Assembly: GCA_013821825.1 (NCBI GenBank)
Contig: PNJK01000026.1
Location: 1 to 43,002, forward strand
Direction of reading: 5' to 3'
DNA: 43,002 nucleotides
Origin: Rhodobacter sp.
GTDB lineage: Bacteria > Pseudomonadota > Alphaproteobacteria > Rhodobacterales > Rhodobacteraceae
In this document: positions 1 to 8,791 of the stretch, in pieces
Numbering within the stretch: the stretch's first letter is position 1
Layout of the letters: each line of letters begins with the position of its first letter
Translations under genes and position numbers: made by a program
Notes under the pieces: model-generated
What the model was told of the DNA's origin: nothing
The model's database searches: none
The model's input: only the letters and a program-made list of their open reading frames with translations

Positions 1-508
1 CATGCTGAAAGAGGACGAGGCGGTGGTCTGGCGCGGCCCGATGATCATGGGGGCCTTGCAGCAGCTTTTGGGACAGGTGGCCTGGGGCAATCTTGATGTC
101 CTGATCATCGACCTGCCGCCGGGGACGGGGGATATTCAACTGACCCTTTGCCAGCGCACGCATCTGACCGGGGCGCTGGTGGTCTCGACGCCTCAGGACG
201 TGGCTTTGCTCGATGCACGGAAGGCGCTGGACATGTTCCAGAAGCTGAAGACTCCGGTGCTGGGGCTGATCGAGAACATGTCGACCTTCTGCTGCCCGAA
301 CTGCGGCCATGTGACCCCGATCTTCGGGCATGGCGGGGTGAAGGCCGAGGCGGAGAAGCTGGACCTGCCATTCCTGGGCGAGTTGCCCCTGGCGCTGGAT
401 GTGCGCTTGGCGGGCGACAGCGGGACGCCGATCGCGGCGACCGCGAGCCCGCTTGCCGCGCCCTACCTCGCGCTGGCCGAAAGGCTGATTGCGGGCGGGA
501 TGGGCTGA
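1..508 (+). CDS. mrp: Mrp/ApbC-family P-loop ATPase, Fe-S cluster carrier (5' end outside window)
   Basis: Only the C-terminal part (about 168 residues) is present; the frame is open at the left edge, so the Walker A region lies upstream of the window. Visible family hallmarks are the switch/Walker-B segment LPPGTGDIQLTL, the stretch VVSTPQDVALLDARKA, the IENMS segment, and a CPNCG motif whose two cysteines form the bridging Fe-S site in Mrp/NBP35 dimers. The family binds and transfers [4Fe-4S] clusters in the cytoplasm. The first ATG at base 2 is internal, not a start, because the conserved sequence begins upstream. The gene ends at a TGA, and a degraded methyltransferase follows about 100 bp later on the same strand. 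The family assignment is secure; the specific client proteins cannot be read from sequence. Confidence 0.93.
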   Translation, partial: MLKEDEAVVWRGPMIMGALQQLLGQVAWGNLDVLIIDLPPGTGDIQLTLCQRTHLTGALVVSTPQDVALLDARKALDMFQKLKTPVLGLIENMSTFCCPNCGHVTPIFGHGGVKAEAEKLDLPFLGELPLALDVRLAGDSGTPIAATASPLAAPYLALAERLIAGGMG

Positions 509-604
509 CGCCGGCATTTCGTCGGTTCGGTGCCGAAAGCCTTTGCGTCTGCGTGACAAAACTGGTCCGGTTTCCCCTTGGTCAATCGAAGGGGAGCGGC
601 GTGC

Positions 605-1395
605 ATGGCAATGGACACACCAGGAACCGGGACGGCCCCGGCAAACGGCCCGTTGTGGGGTGCTGCGGCGCGCGATTGGGCCACGATCCAGGAGGGCCAG
701 TTCCGGCCCGGGTATGAGGCCGTGTAGGCCTATTGCGGTGTTGGACCGGGAACCGCTTTCCTCGATGCCGGGTGCGGGGCGGGGATGGCGGCGTCGCGCG
801 GCGCGGTCGTTTCAGGCTTTGACGCTGCCGAAGCCCTCCTCGAAATCGCGCGCGAGCGGGTGCCCGGCGGCGATTTCCGCACCGCCGACCTTGAGGCGAT
901 GCCGTTTGGCGATGCCGTCTTCGACGTCGTGACCGGCTTCAATGCGTTTCAGTTCGCGGGCGATCCGGTCCGCGCCCTGTCCGAGGCGCGCAGGGTGACG
1001 AGGCCGGGGGCAGGGTCGTGGTCATGACCTGGGGCGACCCCGAAGGAATGGAGGCGGCCGCCATCGTGGGCACGCTGCGGCCCCTGTTGCCGCCACCCCC
1101 GCCGGGGGCCGCAGGGCCCTTTGCGCTGTCGGACAAGGCCAAGCTGCGCGGCTTTGCCGAAGCGGCGGGCTTCATGCCGGAAGACATGGTCGATGTCGAA
1201 AGTGGCTGGCGGTATCCTGACGAGGCCACGGCGGTGCGGGGCCTCGGCTCGTCGGGCGTGGCGGCGCGGGCCAAGCGGCTGGTCGGGGCCGAAGCCGTGG
1301 ATGCGGCGTATCGCGCGGCGTTGGCCCCGTTCAGGCAGGCGGACGGGTCGTTCCGGATCGGTGCGTCCTGCAGGTTTCTCGTCGCACGCGCCTGA
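605..1395 (+). pseudogene. SAM-dependent methyltransferase pseudogene (stop, small deletion and frameshift)
   Basis: Joined across lesions, the frames read as a class I methyltransferase. The start is ATG 605. There is an LDAGCGAG SAM-binding motif I around 758-785, followed by an acidic SGFD strand end, a DFRTADLEAMPFGDAVFDVV segment and a PGGRVVVMTWGDPEG strand. Three lesions are visible. An in-frame TAG sits at 725-727. Motif I appears to lack a few residues between GCGAG and RGAVVSGFD compared with the family. A -1 frameshift near 1010-1014 lies in a run of five Gs; one more G would restore the frame into the reading frame that runs to the TGA at 1395. The three pieces together would give a protein of about 260 residues, normal for the family. 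Homopolymer miscalling could explain the frameshift but not the stop codon. Confidence 0.8.
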
Positions 1396-1632
1396 GCGGA
1401 TCCTGGGCGCACGGCGGCTTCGGACACTTGCACAAAGAGCGGGTGAATTGCGGCACAATCCGGCCGCCTCCGGGCAGGTGCCTGCCGCGCCGACGGGGGA
1501 GTTTAGGCTGCGGAACCCTTGCGAGCGTCAAGCGCGAAAGGCATGACGGGCGCTTGATCATCCGCACCTGTGCCTGCGGCTGCCGTGCGTGCGGCCCGCA
1601 AAGACCCGACCGGCGCAATTCGAATCACTTGG

Positions 1633-1649
1633 CATGGGAAATCATGGGT
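1633..1649 (+). promoter_or_regulatory. Possible second MraZ site (two TGGG boxes, 10-bp period)
   Basis: On the plus strand TGGGA (1635-1639) and TGGGT (1645-1649) are 10 bp apart, the spacing of MraZ boxes. The 12-mer CATGGGAAATCA at 1633-1644 is identical to a piece of the main operator read on the opposite strand (complement of 1916-1927). With only two boxes in the opposite orientation, this is weaker than the main site. It could be a distal MraZ site or chance. Confidence 0.4.
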
Positions 1650-1699
1650 TCGGCTTGATTCCGGGCCGATGAAGCTGCATTTCTGCGCGGGATGGCGTG

Positions 1700-1718
1700 G
1701 GAAGCGGGCCCCGCTTCC
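1700..1718. other. Stem-loop, 8-bp perfect stem
   Basis: GGAAGCGG (1700-1707), the loop GCC, then CCGCTTCC (1711-1718) form a perfect hairpin followed by TTAAG rather than a T-run. It could be a weak terminator isolating the mraZ promoter region from upstream transcription. There is no further evidence for a function. Confidence 0.35.
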
Positions 1719-1901
1719 TTAAGAGCCGACAGCGTCAGCCAATTTTATTTATCTTGGTGAGGTGCAGGGCAATCACGAAAGGAACACAACATCTTGCGTA
1801 TTGATGCGCTGCCTTCTCCTAGAGTTTGCCCCAACGGGCTGGATTTTGGCTACAAGATGCTGGGTTTCCGACCCGCCAGAAACAAGATATCGAAGGTTGA
1901 T

Positions 1902-1936
1902 CCCCAATATTTCCCTTGATTTCCCATGCTATCCCA
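1902..1936 (-). promoter_or_regulatory. MraZ operator: four tandem boxes, 10-bp period
   Basis: Read on the minus strand, four boxes follow at exact 10-bp intervals: TGGGA (1936-1932), TGGGA (1926-1922), AGGGA (1916-1912) and TGGGG (1906-1902). MraZ autorepresses the dcw operon by binding TGGG-type direct repeats separated by 5 bp, which is this arrangement. Unusual points are the opposite strand relative to mraZ and the distance of about 275 bp from its start. A plausible -35 (TTGATT, 1916-1921) lies within the array, so bound MraZ would block a promoter firing toward mraZ; the matching -10 is weak. Confidence 0.75.
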
Positions 1937-2211
1937 TTCATCAATATCTCACGACGATGCGATGGGCAGTGATAGGCAGGGGCGGCCTTAAGACCCCGAA
2001 CACAGGCGATAGGCAGCTTCATACAGGCAGCTCCATTTCATCGGACGACAGAGATCCGGCGCGCGAGCGAGCAGACATCTCCCCCAGGTGGCATGCGTAG
2101 CTGGACAACCAGCGATGGGACAGCGGCGGATCGGGTAGTGGCAGCAACCCGGTCCGCCATTTTCATTTCATCGCACAGGGTTGGTGTTGGTTTTGAGAAG
2201 GCCGCGAGGCG

Positions 2212-2721
2212 ATGGCAGAGGCGTTCAGAGGCGAGTTCTACCAGAAGGTAGATGCCAAGGCTCGGGTGTCGATCCCGGCCGCCTTCCGCCGCATCCTGGA
2301 AGCCGATGATCCGCCAAGCAGCGATTCCCCCCGGCCGCGCGTCTACATGATCTATGGCGGGGCCAGCCGGAACTTCGTGGAATGCTATACCAAGGCGGGC
2401 GCCGATGCGCTGGCCGATGAGATCAGCCTGATGGACGAAGGCTCGGACGAGCGGGAACAGGTGGAATTCGACCTGCTGTCCTGCTCGGTCATGGTCGAGG
2501 TCGAGCCGGATGGCCGCATTGTCCTGCCGCCCCGCGTGCGCGAGAAGATCGGGCTGGCCGGGGCCGATTTCTCCGGCGACGAGGCGGCGTTTCAGGGTCG
2601 CAACAACCGGTTCCGCATCTATCGCCGCGACATCTATGACAGCGCCGTGGCCCAACGCCCGAATGCGGGTGTCGATGCGCTGGCGCTGCTTGGGCGCGCC
2701 AAGAAGGAGCGTGGAATGTGA
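2212..2721 (+). CDS. mraZ: MraZ, transcriptional regulator of the dcw cluster
   Basis: This 169-residue protein has two AbrB/SpoVT-like repeats. The first contains [13 protein letters not shown] (about residues 14-26) and the second contains [14 protein letters not shown] (about 102-115); these are the DNA-contacting segments of the family. MraZ forms ring-shaped oligomers and represses its own operon through TGGG direct repeats, which are present upstream at 1902-1936. It is the first gene of the cluster, and its TGA shares one base with the rsmH ATG. The length is a little above the usual 145-155 residues because of an insertion after the first repeat (residues 30-42), common in alphaproteobacteria. 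The start ATG 2212 puts the conserved [12 protein letters not shown] segment at the N-terminus. Confidence 0.96.
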   Translation: MAEAFRGEFYQKVDAKARVSIPAAFRRILEADDPPSSDSPRPRVYMIYGGASRNFVECYTKAGADALADEISLMDEGSDEREQVEFDLLSCSVMVEVEPDGRIVLPPRVREKIGLAGADFSGDEAAFQGRNNRFRIYRRDIYDSAVAQRPNAGVDALALLGRAKKERGM

Positions 2722-3722
2722 TGCTTTCCCGCGACGTGCTGCCCGCGCGAGACCCCCATATTCCGGTTCTTCTGCAACCGCTGCTGGCTAGCGTGGCTCC
2801 CGTGCGGGGCCTTTGGCTTGACGGCACCTTGGGTGCGGGCGGCTATGCGCGCGGCTTGCTGGAGGCCGGGGCGGACGGCGTGATCGGCATCGACCGTGAT
2901 CCTCTGGCGCTGCAGCTGGCCGCTGGCTGGGCCGCGCCTTATGGTGGCAGGGTGCGGCTGGTGCAGGGCAATTTTTCCGATCTGGACACGCTGGCGGGCG
3001 AACCGCTGGACGGCGTGGTGCTGGATCTGGGCGTATCCTCGATGCAGCTGGATCAGGCGGAGCGCGGGTTTTCCTTCATGAAGGACGGCCCGCTCGACAT
3101 GCGGATGAGCCAGTCCGGCGACAGTGCCGCCGATCTGGTGAATACGGCTGAGGAAGGCGTACTGGCCGATATCCTTTTCCACTTCGGCGAGGAACGCGCC
3201 TCGCGCCGGATCGCGCATGCGATCGTGGCGGCGCGCGCGGTGGAGCCGATCACGACGACCGCGCGACTGGCCGAAATTGTCGCGCGCTGTCTGCCGCGCC
3301 CGAAGCCCGGGCAAAGCCATCCCGCGACCCGCAGTTTCCAGGCGATCCGCATCGCGGTGAACACCGAGTTCAGCGAACTGGCCGAGGGTCTCGCGGCTGC
3401 CGAACGGGCGCTGAAGCCCGGCGGGCTGTTGGCCGTCGTGACCTTTCATTCCCTGGAAGACCGGATCGTGAAGCGCTTCTTTCAGCTGGCCTCCGGGCAG
3501 GAGGCCAATGCCAACCGCTATGCCCCGGCCCGCAGCGATGTGACCGCGCGGTTTGAACTGGTGACCCGCCGCGCGGTGGGTCCAGACGAGGCGGAACTTG
3601 CAGCTAATCCACGTAGCCGCTCGGCCAAGCTGCGGGTGGCAAGGCGGACGGCCGCCCCTTATATGGCGCTTGACCCTGCCGATCTTGGCGTGCCGCAAAT
3701 CGTGAAGAAAGGACGCCGCTGA
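2721..3722 (+). CDS. rsmH: 16S rRNA (cytosine1402-N4)-methyltransferase RsmH
   Basis: RsmH methylates N4 of C1402 in the ribosomal P site using SAM. The protein has 333 residues, usual for the family. It opens with [10 protein letters not shown], followed by the SAM-binding [16 protein letters not shown] segment, the GIDRDP strand end, [18 protein letters not shown], and the C-terminal [14 protein letters not shown] signature. The ATG at 2721 overlaps the mraZ stop by one base (TGATG); a GTG at 2718 is possible but less likely. It is translationally coupled to mraZ and followed one base later by ftsL, the canonical dcw order. Confidence 0.97.
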   Translation: MLSRDVLPARDPHIPVLLQPLLASVAPVRGLWLDGTLGAGGYARGLLEAGADGVIGIDRDPLALQLAAGWAAPYGGRVRLVQGNFSDLDTLAGEPLDGVVLDLGVSSMQLDQAERGFSFMKDGPLDMRMSQSGDSAADLVNTAEEGVLADILFHFGEERASRRIAHAIVAARAVEPITTTARLAEIVARCLPRPKPGQSHPATRSFQAIRIAVNTEFSELAEGLAAAERALKPGGLLAVVTFHSLEDRIVKRFFQLASGQEANANRYAPARSDVTARFELVTRRAVGPDEAELAANPRSRSAKLRVARRTAAPYMALDPADLGVPQIVKKGRR

Positions 3723-3723
3723 C

Positions 3724-4077
3724 ATGCGACCGGTGCTTTTTGTCCTCACTTTTCTTGCGGTGATTGCGCTGGGCTTCTGGGCCTACCGCGAGAACTATGC
3801 GACCCAGGCCGCCCTGAAAGAAGTCGAGGTGTTGCAGCGCCAGATCGCCGGATTGCGGGAAGGGCTGTTCCTGCAACGCGCGGAATGGGCCTATCTCAAC
3901 CGCCCCGACCGGCTGCGAAATCTGGCCACCGCCAATTTCGACCGGCTTGGCCTCTTGCCGATGGAACCCGGCCAGTTCGGCACCCCCGGTCTGGTGGCCT
4001 ATCCCCAAAGCGATCTTCCCGAAGTTGACTTGCCAGTGGATATTCAGGGCGTCGATCCCACGGGGGAGGGTCTTTAG
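3724..4077 (+). CDS. ftsL: Cell division protein FtsL
   Basis: This 117-residue bitopic membrane protein has one N-terminal transmembrane segment (about residues 3-20, PVLFVLTFLAVIALGFWAY). A heptad-like periplasmic coiled coil follows (about 30-60, EVEVLQRQIAGLREGL), then the conserved LNRPDRLRNLA and GLLPMEPGQF parts. FtsL joins FtsB and FtsQ to activate FtsWI at the septum. Primary sequence conservation in this family is low, so the call rests mostly on position between rsmH and ftsI, size and topology. Its start is 1 bp after rsmH and its stop abuts the ftsI ATG. Confidence 0.9.
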   Translation: MRPVLFVLTFLAVIALGFWAYRENYATQAALKEVEVLQRQIAGLREGLFLQRAEWAYLNRPDRLRNLATANFDRLGLLPMEPGQFGTPGLVAYPQSDLPEVDLPVDIQGVDPTGEGL

Positions 4078-5862
4078 ATGCGCACCCCCCTTCGCCCACT
4101 GGCCCGCATCCTTCAGGCCCGCCAGGACGGCATGAACCCCGACACGATCGAAAAGGAAAACCTGCGTCTGCGCCACGAGGCGACGCGCGAACGCACCCGG
4201 GCGCGGGCCGAACTCCGGCTTCTGATCCTGTGTGCGGGCTTTGTGCTTGCCCTCGGGGCCATTGGCGGACGCATGGCCCTGTTGGCCGCAACCGAACCGG
4301 TGGAGTCTCGCGCCTCGGCTCCGGGGGTCGAGATCATCGCGCAGCGCGCCGACATCACTGACCGGAATGGCCGAATCCTTGCCACCAACATGACCACTTA
4401 TGCGCTTTACGCGCATCCGAAGTTGATGGTCGATCCAAAGGGCGTTGCGGAAAAGCTGGCCGCGATCTTCCCCGAGCTTGACGCGAAAGCGCTGGAGCGC
4501 CGCTTTACCGACGGGCGCAGTTTTGTCTGGATTCGCAAGGTCCTGTCGCCGGAACAGATGCAATTGGTGCACGAAATCGGCGACCCAGGCCTGCTCTTCG
4601 GTCCGCGCGAGATGCGGCTTTACCCGAACGGCACTCTGGCGGCGCATGTGCTGGGCGGCGCCTCGTTCGGGGCCGAGGGCGTGCAATCGGCAGAAGTGAT
4701 CGGGACGGCGGGGATCGAAAAGGCCATGGACGCGCGGTTGCGCGATCCCTCGCAGGGGGGCAAACCGCTGGTGCTGTCGATTGATCTGTCGATTCAGGCG
4801 ACCGTCGAAGAGGTGCTCTACGCCGGAATGACGATGCTGAACGCCAGGGGCGCGGCGGCGATCCTGATGGATGTGCGCACGGGTGAAATCGTGGCGCTGG
4901 CATCGCTGCCGACCTTTGACCCGAATGACCGGCTTGCCCCGGCGACCACGGGCGATCCGGGAGACAGCCCGCTGTTCAATCGCGCGGTGCAAGGGGTTTA
5001 CGAACTTGGGTCAACTTTCAAGATCTTCGCGGTGGCGCAGGCGCTGGAGCTTGGTCTGGCCACGCCCGAGACGCTGTTCGATGTGACGCCACCGCTGCGG
5101 TTGGGAAGGTTCAAGATCAACGAGTTCGAGGGTAAGAATTATGGCCCGTTGGCGTCGGTGAGCGACATCATCAAGAAGTCCTCCAACGTCGGAACCGGGC
5201 GGATCGCGCTGCTTATTGGCGGGTTGCGACAGCAGGCTTTCCTCAAGGAGCTGGGACTGCTTGATATCTCGCCGGTGGAACTGGTCGAGGCCAAGGTTGG
5301 CAGGCCGCTGATCCCGAAGAAATGGGCCGACATCGTGACCGTGACCGCCGCCTACGGTCAGGGCATCTCTTCCAGCTCGCTCAACCTTGCGGCGGCTTAT
5401 GCGACGATTGCGAACGGTGGAATCAAGGTGACGCCGACGCTGTTGAAACGCGAGACACCGATGCTTGGCCCGCGCGTGATCAGCGAGAAGACCGCGCGCC
5501 AGTCGATCGACATGCTGCGCCTTGTGGTCACCGACGGCACGGCGAGCCTTGGCGAGGTGCCGGGCTATGAGGTTGCGGGCAAGACTGGCACGGCCGACAA
5601 GCCGAAGAAGACGGGCGGTTATTACGACAACAAGGTGATCAACACCTTCGCCTCGATCTTCCCGGCCTCGAACCCGCAATATGTGCTGATCGTGACCCTG
5701 GACGAACCCGAGGACACCACGCTTTCCGAAGTCCGGCGCACGGCAGGCTGGACGGCGGTTCCGGTTGCCGCCGAGATCATCCGTCGCGTCGCGCCCCTGA
5801 TGGGCCTGCGGCCCAGGCTTGAACCCCCCGCACCTGATGCGGTAACAGCCGCCAGCAACTGA
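4078..5862 (+). CDS. ftsI: Penicillin-binding protein 3 / FtsI, septal peptidoglycan transpeptidase
   Basis: FtsI cross-links septal peptidoglycan together with FtsW. The 594-residue protein has a charged cytoplasmic N-terminus, one membrane segment (about residues 49-70), a PBP dimerisation domain and a C-terminal transpeptidase domain. The active-site motifs are intact: STFK with the nucleophile Ser312 and Lys315, SSN at 368-370 and KTG at 502-504. The ATG immediately follows the ftsL stop. The N-terminal cytoplasmic tail is somewhat long; Met19 is a possible alternative start, but the ftsL junction favours 4078. murE follows after 11 bp. Confidence 0.96.
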   Translation: MRTPLRPLARILQARQDGMNPDTIEKENLRLRHEATRERTRARAELRLLILCAGFVLALGAIGGRMALLAATEPVESRASAPGVEIIAQRADITDRNGRILATNMTTYALYAHPKLMVDPKGVAEKLAAIFPELDAKALERRFTDGRSFVWIRKVLSPEQMQLVHEIGDPGLLFGPREMRLYPNGTLAAHVLGGASFGAEGVQSAEVIGTAGIEKAMDARLRDPSQGGKPLVLSIDLSIQATVEEVLYAGMTMLNARGAAAILMDVRTGEIVALASLPTFDPNDRLAPATTGDPGDSPLFNRAVQGVYELGSTFKIFAVAQALELGLATPETLFDVTPPLRLGRFKINEFEGKNYGPLASVSDIIKKSSNVGTGRIALLIGGLRQQAFLKELGLLDISPVELVEAKVGRPLIPKKWADIVTVTAAYGQGISSSSLNLAAAYATIANGGIKVTPTLLKRETPMLGPRVISEKTARQSIDMLRLVVTDGTASLGEVPGYEVAGKTGTADKPKKTGGYYDNKVINTFASIFPASNPQYVLIVTLDEPEDTTLSEVRRTAGWTAVPVAAEIIRRVAPLMGLRPRLEPPAPDAVTAASN

Positions 5863-5873
5863 CGGGGTAGGAC

Positions 5874-7352
5874 ATGACGGCGCGTGTGATACGGCTATCG
5901 GACCTCGGGCTTACCGCCCGGGCCGGTCGGGACCCGGCATTGTCCGGGCTGACCGCCGACAGCCGGGCGGTAAGGGCCGGGATGCTGTTCGCGGCGCTGC
6001 CCGGCACCGCCACCCATGGCGCCCGGTTCATTCCTGCAGCCCTTGACCTTGGTGCCATCGCGATCCTGACCGATGCCGAAGGTGCCCGGCTGGCGGCCGA
6101 ATTGCTGGGCGACAGCGATACAGCACTTGTCGTGGCCGAAGACCCCCGGGCGGCGCTGGCCTGTGCGGCAGCGCTGTGGTTCGGCGCCCAGCCCGAGACG
6201 ATGGTTGCCGTCACCGGCACCAATGGCAAGACCTCGGTCGCAAGCTTTACCCGGCAGATCTGGGCGGCGCTTGGTCATGCCGCGATCAACATCGGCACCA
6301 CCGGGATCGAGGGTGCCTGGACGGCTCCGTCCAGCCACACCACACCTGACGCGATCACCTTGCAGCGCATGCTGGCGGCGGCGGCGACCGACGGGGTGAC
6401 CCATGCCGCGATGGAGGCCTCCAGCCACGGCATCGACCAGCGCCGGATGGACGGGGTGCGTCTCAAGGCGGCCGGTTTCACCAACCTGACGCAGGATCAT
6501 CTGGACTATCACGGCACGATGCAGGCGTATTTCGACGCCAAGGCGCAGCTGTTCACCCGGATCTTGCCGGATGACGGGTTTGCGGTGGTCAACCTGAATG
6601 GCGCGAAAGGTCCCGAGATGGCGGCGCTGGCTTGCAGCCGGGGACTGCGCGCCCTCACCATCGGCCATGGCGAGGCTGACCTGCATATCGCGGGCCAGCG
6701 CTTCGATGCGCGCGGGCAGGACCTGCGGCTGGTCTGGAAGGGCCAGCCGCATCAGGTGCGGCTGAACCTGATCGGCGGCTTTCAGGCGGAAAACGTCGCC
6801 GTTGCCGCGGGGCTTGCCATCGCCTCGGGTTCTGACCCGGCTGCGGTCCTTGCCGTCCTGCCACTGCTTTCGGGCGTGCGGGGCCGGATGCAACTGGCCG
6901 CCACGCGCAGGAATGGTGCTGCGGTCTATGTCGATTATGCCCATACGCCGGACGCCATCGAGACCGCGCTCCGGGCGCTCAGGCCGCACGTGATGGGCCG
7001 GATCATCATCGTCTTCGGTGCCGGCGGCGACCGGGATCGCGGCAAGCGCCCGCTGATGGGTGCGGCGGCGAAGGCGCACGCCGATGTCCTCTATGTCACC
7101 GACGACAATCCGCGGACCGAGGACCCCGGCCTGATCCGCAAGTCGGTGCTCGCCGCCTGCCCCGAGGCGAACGAGGTTGCTGACCGGGCCGAGGCGATCC
7201 TGCGCGGCGTCGATGCGCTGTTGCCCGGCGACGCGCTTTTGGTCGCGGGCAAGGGGCACGAGACGGGCCAGATCATCGGCACCGACGTCTACCCGTTCGA
7301 CGACGTGGAACAGGCCAGTGTCGCGGTGGCCGCGCTGGACGGGGTGATCTGA
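5874..7352 (+). CDS. murE: UDP-MurNAc-L-Ala-D-Glu:meso-diaminopimelate ligase MurE
   Basis: MurE adds the third residue of the peptidoglycan stem peptide in the cytoplasm, using ATP. In the 492-residue protein I see the Mur ligase N-domain, the ATP-binding VTGTNGKTSVASF P-loop (about residues 112-124), the HTTPDA and EASSHGIDQ segments and the C-terminal VDYAHTPDAIE region. The DNPR motif (in TDDNPRTEDP) contacts meso-diaminopimelate and separates mDAP-adding enzymes from lysine-adding ones, so the organism should have mDAP-type peptidoglycan. The TGA overlaps the murF ATG by one base. It lies in the conserved dcw order. Confidence 0.97.
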   Translation: MTARVIRLSDLGLTARAGRDPALSGLTADSRAVRAGMLFAALPGTATHGARFIPAALDLGAIAILTDAEGARLAAELLGDSDTALVVAEDPRAALACAAALWFGAQPETMVAVTGTNGKTSVASFTRQIWAALGHAAINIGTTGIEGAWTAPSSHTTPDAITLQRMLAAAATDGVTHAAMEASSHGIDQRRMDGVRLKAAGFTNLTQDHLDYHGTMQAYFDAKAQLFTRILPDDGFAVVNLNGAKGPEMAALACSRGLRALTIGHGEADLHIAGQRFDARGQDLRLVWKGQPHQVRLNLIGGFQAENVAVAAGLAIASGSDPAAVLAVLPLLSGVRGRMQLAATRRNGAAVYVDYAHTPDAIETALRALRPHVMGRIIIVFGAGGDRDRGKRPLMGAAAKAHADVLYVTDDNPRTEDPGLIRKSVLAACPEANEVADRAEAILRGVDALLPGDALLVAGKGHETGQIIGTDVYPFDDVEQASVAVAALDGVI

Positions 7353-8791
7353 TGGCGCTCTGGACCGCAACCGAAGCTCAGGCCGCGACCGGCGGGCGGT
7401 TGACCGGGGACTGGCGGGCGAACGGCGTGTCGATCGACACCCGGACGCTGCAACCCGGTGACCTTTTCGTGGCGCTGAAGGATGTCCGTGACGGGCATGA
7501 CTTCGTGGCTGCCGCACTGGAGAAAGGCGCTGCGGCTGCCCTTGTCTCGCGCATCCCCGAGGGCGTATCCGACACCGCGCCGCTGCTGCTGGTGCCAGAC
7601 GTGCTGCGGGCGCTCGAGGCGCTTGGCGCGGCTGCGCGGGCCCGGACCGCGGCGCAGGTCGTCGGGGTGACGGGGTCGGTCGGCAAGACCTCGACCAAGG
7701 AGATGCTGCGCGCCATCCTGTCGGGGCAGGGGGCCACCCATGCGGCCGAGGCGTCCTACAACAACCACTGGGGCGTGCCGCTCACGCTGGCGCGGATGCC
7801 CCGGGACACCCGCTTTGCGGTGATCGAGATCGGAATGAACCACCCCGGCGAGATCGCTCCGCTGGCCCGGCTGGCCCGGCTGGACGTGGCGATGATCACC
7901 ACGGTCGCCCCGGCGCATCTGGAGGCTTTCGAGAGTGTCGAGGCCATTGCGCATGAAAAGGCTGCGATCTTCGACGGGCTTCGTCCTGGGGGCACGGCGG
8001 TCTTCAATGCCGATATCGACACCACCCCGATCCTGCGCGCCAAGGCGCTGTCCGTCGGGGCCAAAGCGCTGTCCTTCGGGGCGGCGCCTGGGGCCGATTG
8101 GCGGCTGGTCGAGGCCCGGCTGACCGAAGAGACAATGGTCGTGCGCGCCACCCACGGGTCCGCGCCCTTCCTGTTCAAGGTCGCCACTCCCGGCCGCCAC
8201 TTCGCAGTGAACGCGCTGGGCGCATTGGCCGTGGCAGCGGCGCTGGGTGCCGATCCGACGATTGCCGCGCATGATCTTGGCCGCTGGACCCCGCCCGCAG
8301 GCCGGGGCCAGCGCGAGCGGATCACGATGGATATCGTCGAGGAGACTTTCTTCGACCTGATCGACGATGCGTTCAACGCCAACCCCGCCTCGATGGCGGC
8401 GGCGCTTGACGTCCTGATCGCGGCGACCCCGACCGACGGGATTGGTCGCGTCGGCGGCGGCCGCCGGATTGCCATCCTGGGCGACATGCTGGAACTGGGC
8501 CCGACCGAGGCCGCGTTGCACGCGGCCATCGCGCGCCACCCGGGCCTTGCCGCCCTGCATGTGATCCACTGCGTCGGACCCCGGATGCGGGCGCTTTACG
8601 ACGCCCTCCCACGCAACCAGCGCGGGGAGTGGACGGCTTCGGCGCAAGACCTTGCCCCGCGCGCCCGCGGCCTGATCGATGCGGGCGATGTCGTCCTCGC
8701 CAAGGGCTCCAAGGGCTCGAAAGTCAGCCTCATCGTTGACGTTCTGCGAAAAATGGGGCAGGCGGCAGCGCTGAAAGAAGGGACCGCGTAG
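7352..8791 (+). CDS. murF: UDP-MurNAc-tripeptide:D-Ala-D-Ala ligase MurF
   Basis: MurF adds D-Ala-D-Ala to the UDP-MurNAc tripeptide, completing the pentapeptide. The 479-residue protein carries the Mur ligase ATP loop VTGSVGKTSTKEML (about residues 107-120), the EASYNNHWGVPLTL segment, EIGMNHPGEI, and the central-domain DDAFNANPASMAAAL motif. All three Mur ligase domains are present and the length is normal. The ATG overlaps the murE stop by one base and the stop directly abuts the mraY ATG, so murE-murF-mraY are almost certainly cotranslated. Confidence 0.97.
   Translation: MALWTATEAQAATGGRLTGDWRANGVSIDTRTLQPGDLFVALKDVRDGHDFVAAALEKGAAAALVSRIPEGVSDTAPLLLVPDVLRALEALGAAARARTAAQVVGVTGSVGKTSTKEMLRAILSGQGATHAAEASYNNHWGVPLTLARMPRDTRFAVIEIGMNHPGEIAPLARLARLDVAMITTVAPAHLEAFESVEAIAHEKAAIFDGLRPGGTAVFNADIDTTPILRAKALSVGAKALSFGAAPGADWRLVEARLTEETMVVRATHGSAPFLFKVATPGRHFAVNALGALAVAAALGADPTIAAHDLGRWTPPAGRGQRERITMDIVEETFFDLIDDAFNANPASMAAALDVLIAATPTDGIGRVGGGRRIAILGDMLELGPTEAALHAAIARHPGLAALHVIHCVGPRMRALYDALPRNQRGEWTASAQDLAPRARGLIDAGDVVLAKGSKGSKVSLIVDVLRKMGQAAALKEGTA

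Larger units (their letters stand above)
1396..2211. other. 816-bp non-coding region upstream of mraZ
   Basis: I see no supportable gene here. Short open frames (for example 1762-2100) lack family similarity, and the base composition is less GC-rich than in neighbouring genes. The region holds a two-box MraZ-like site (1633-1649), a perfect 8-bp stem-loop (1700-1718), an AT-rich stretch (1740-1757) and the four-box MraZ operator (1902-1936). About 275 bp separate the main operator from the mraZ start, so a long 5' leader or a second promoter nearer mraZ is likely. I looked for RNase P RNA and tRNA hallmarks and did not find them. Confidence 0.6.

Noticed and set aside
1600-1640. TTCGAATC resembling a tRNA T-loop
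   Set aside because: No acceptor, D or anticodon stems can be drawn around it.
1762-2100. 112-codon open frame upstream of mraZ
   Set aside because: It has no ribosome site or recognisable family, and it overlaps the MraZ operator array. It is better explained as regulatory DNA.
1396-2211. Possible RNase P RNA or other structured RNA gene
   Set aside because: The conserved GAGGAAAGTCC-type core of RNase P RNA was not found, and only one short hairpin is visible.
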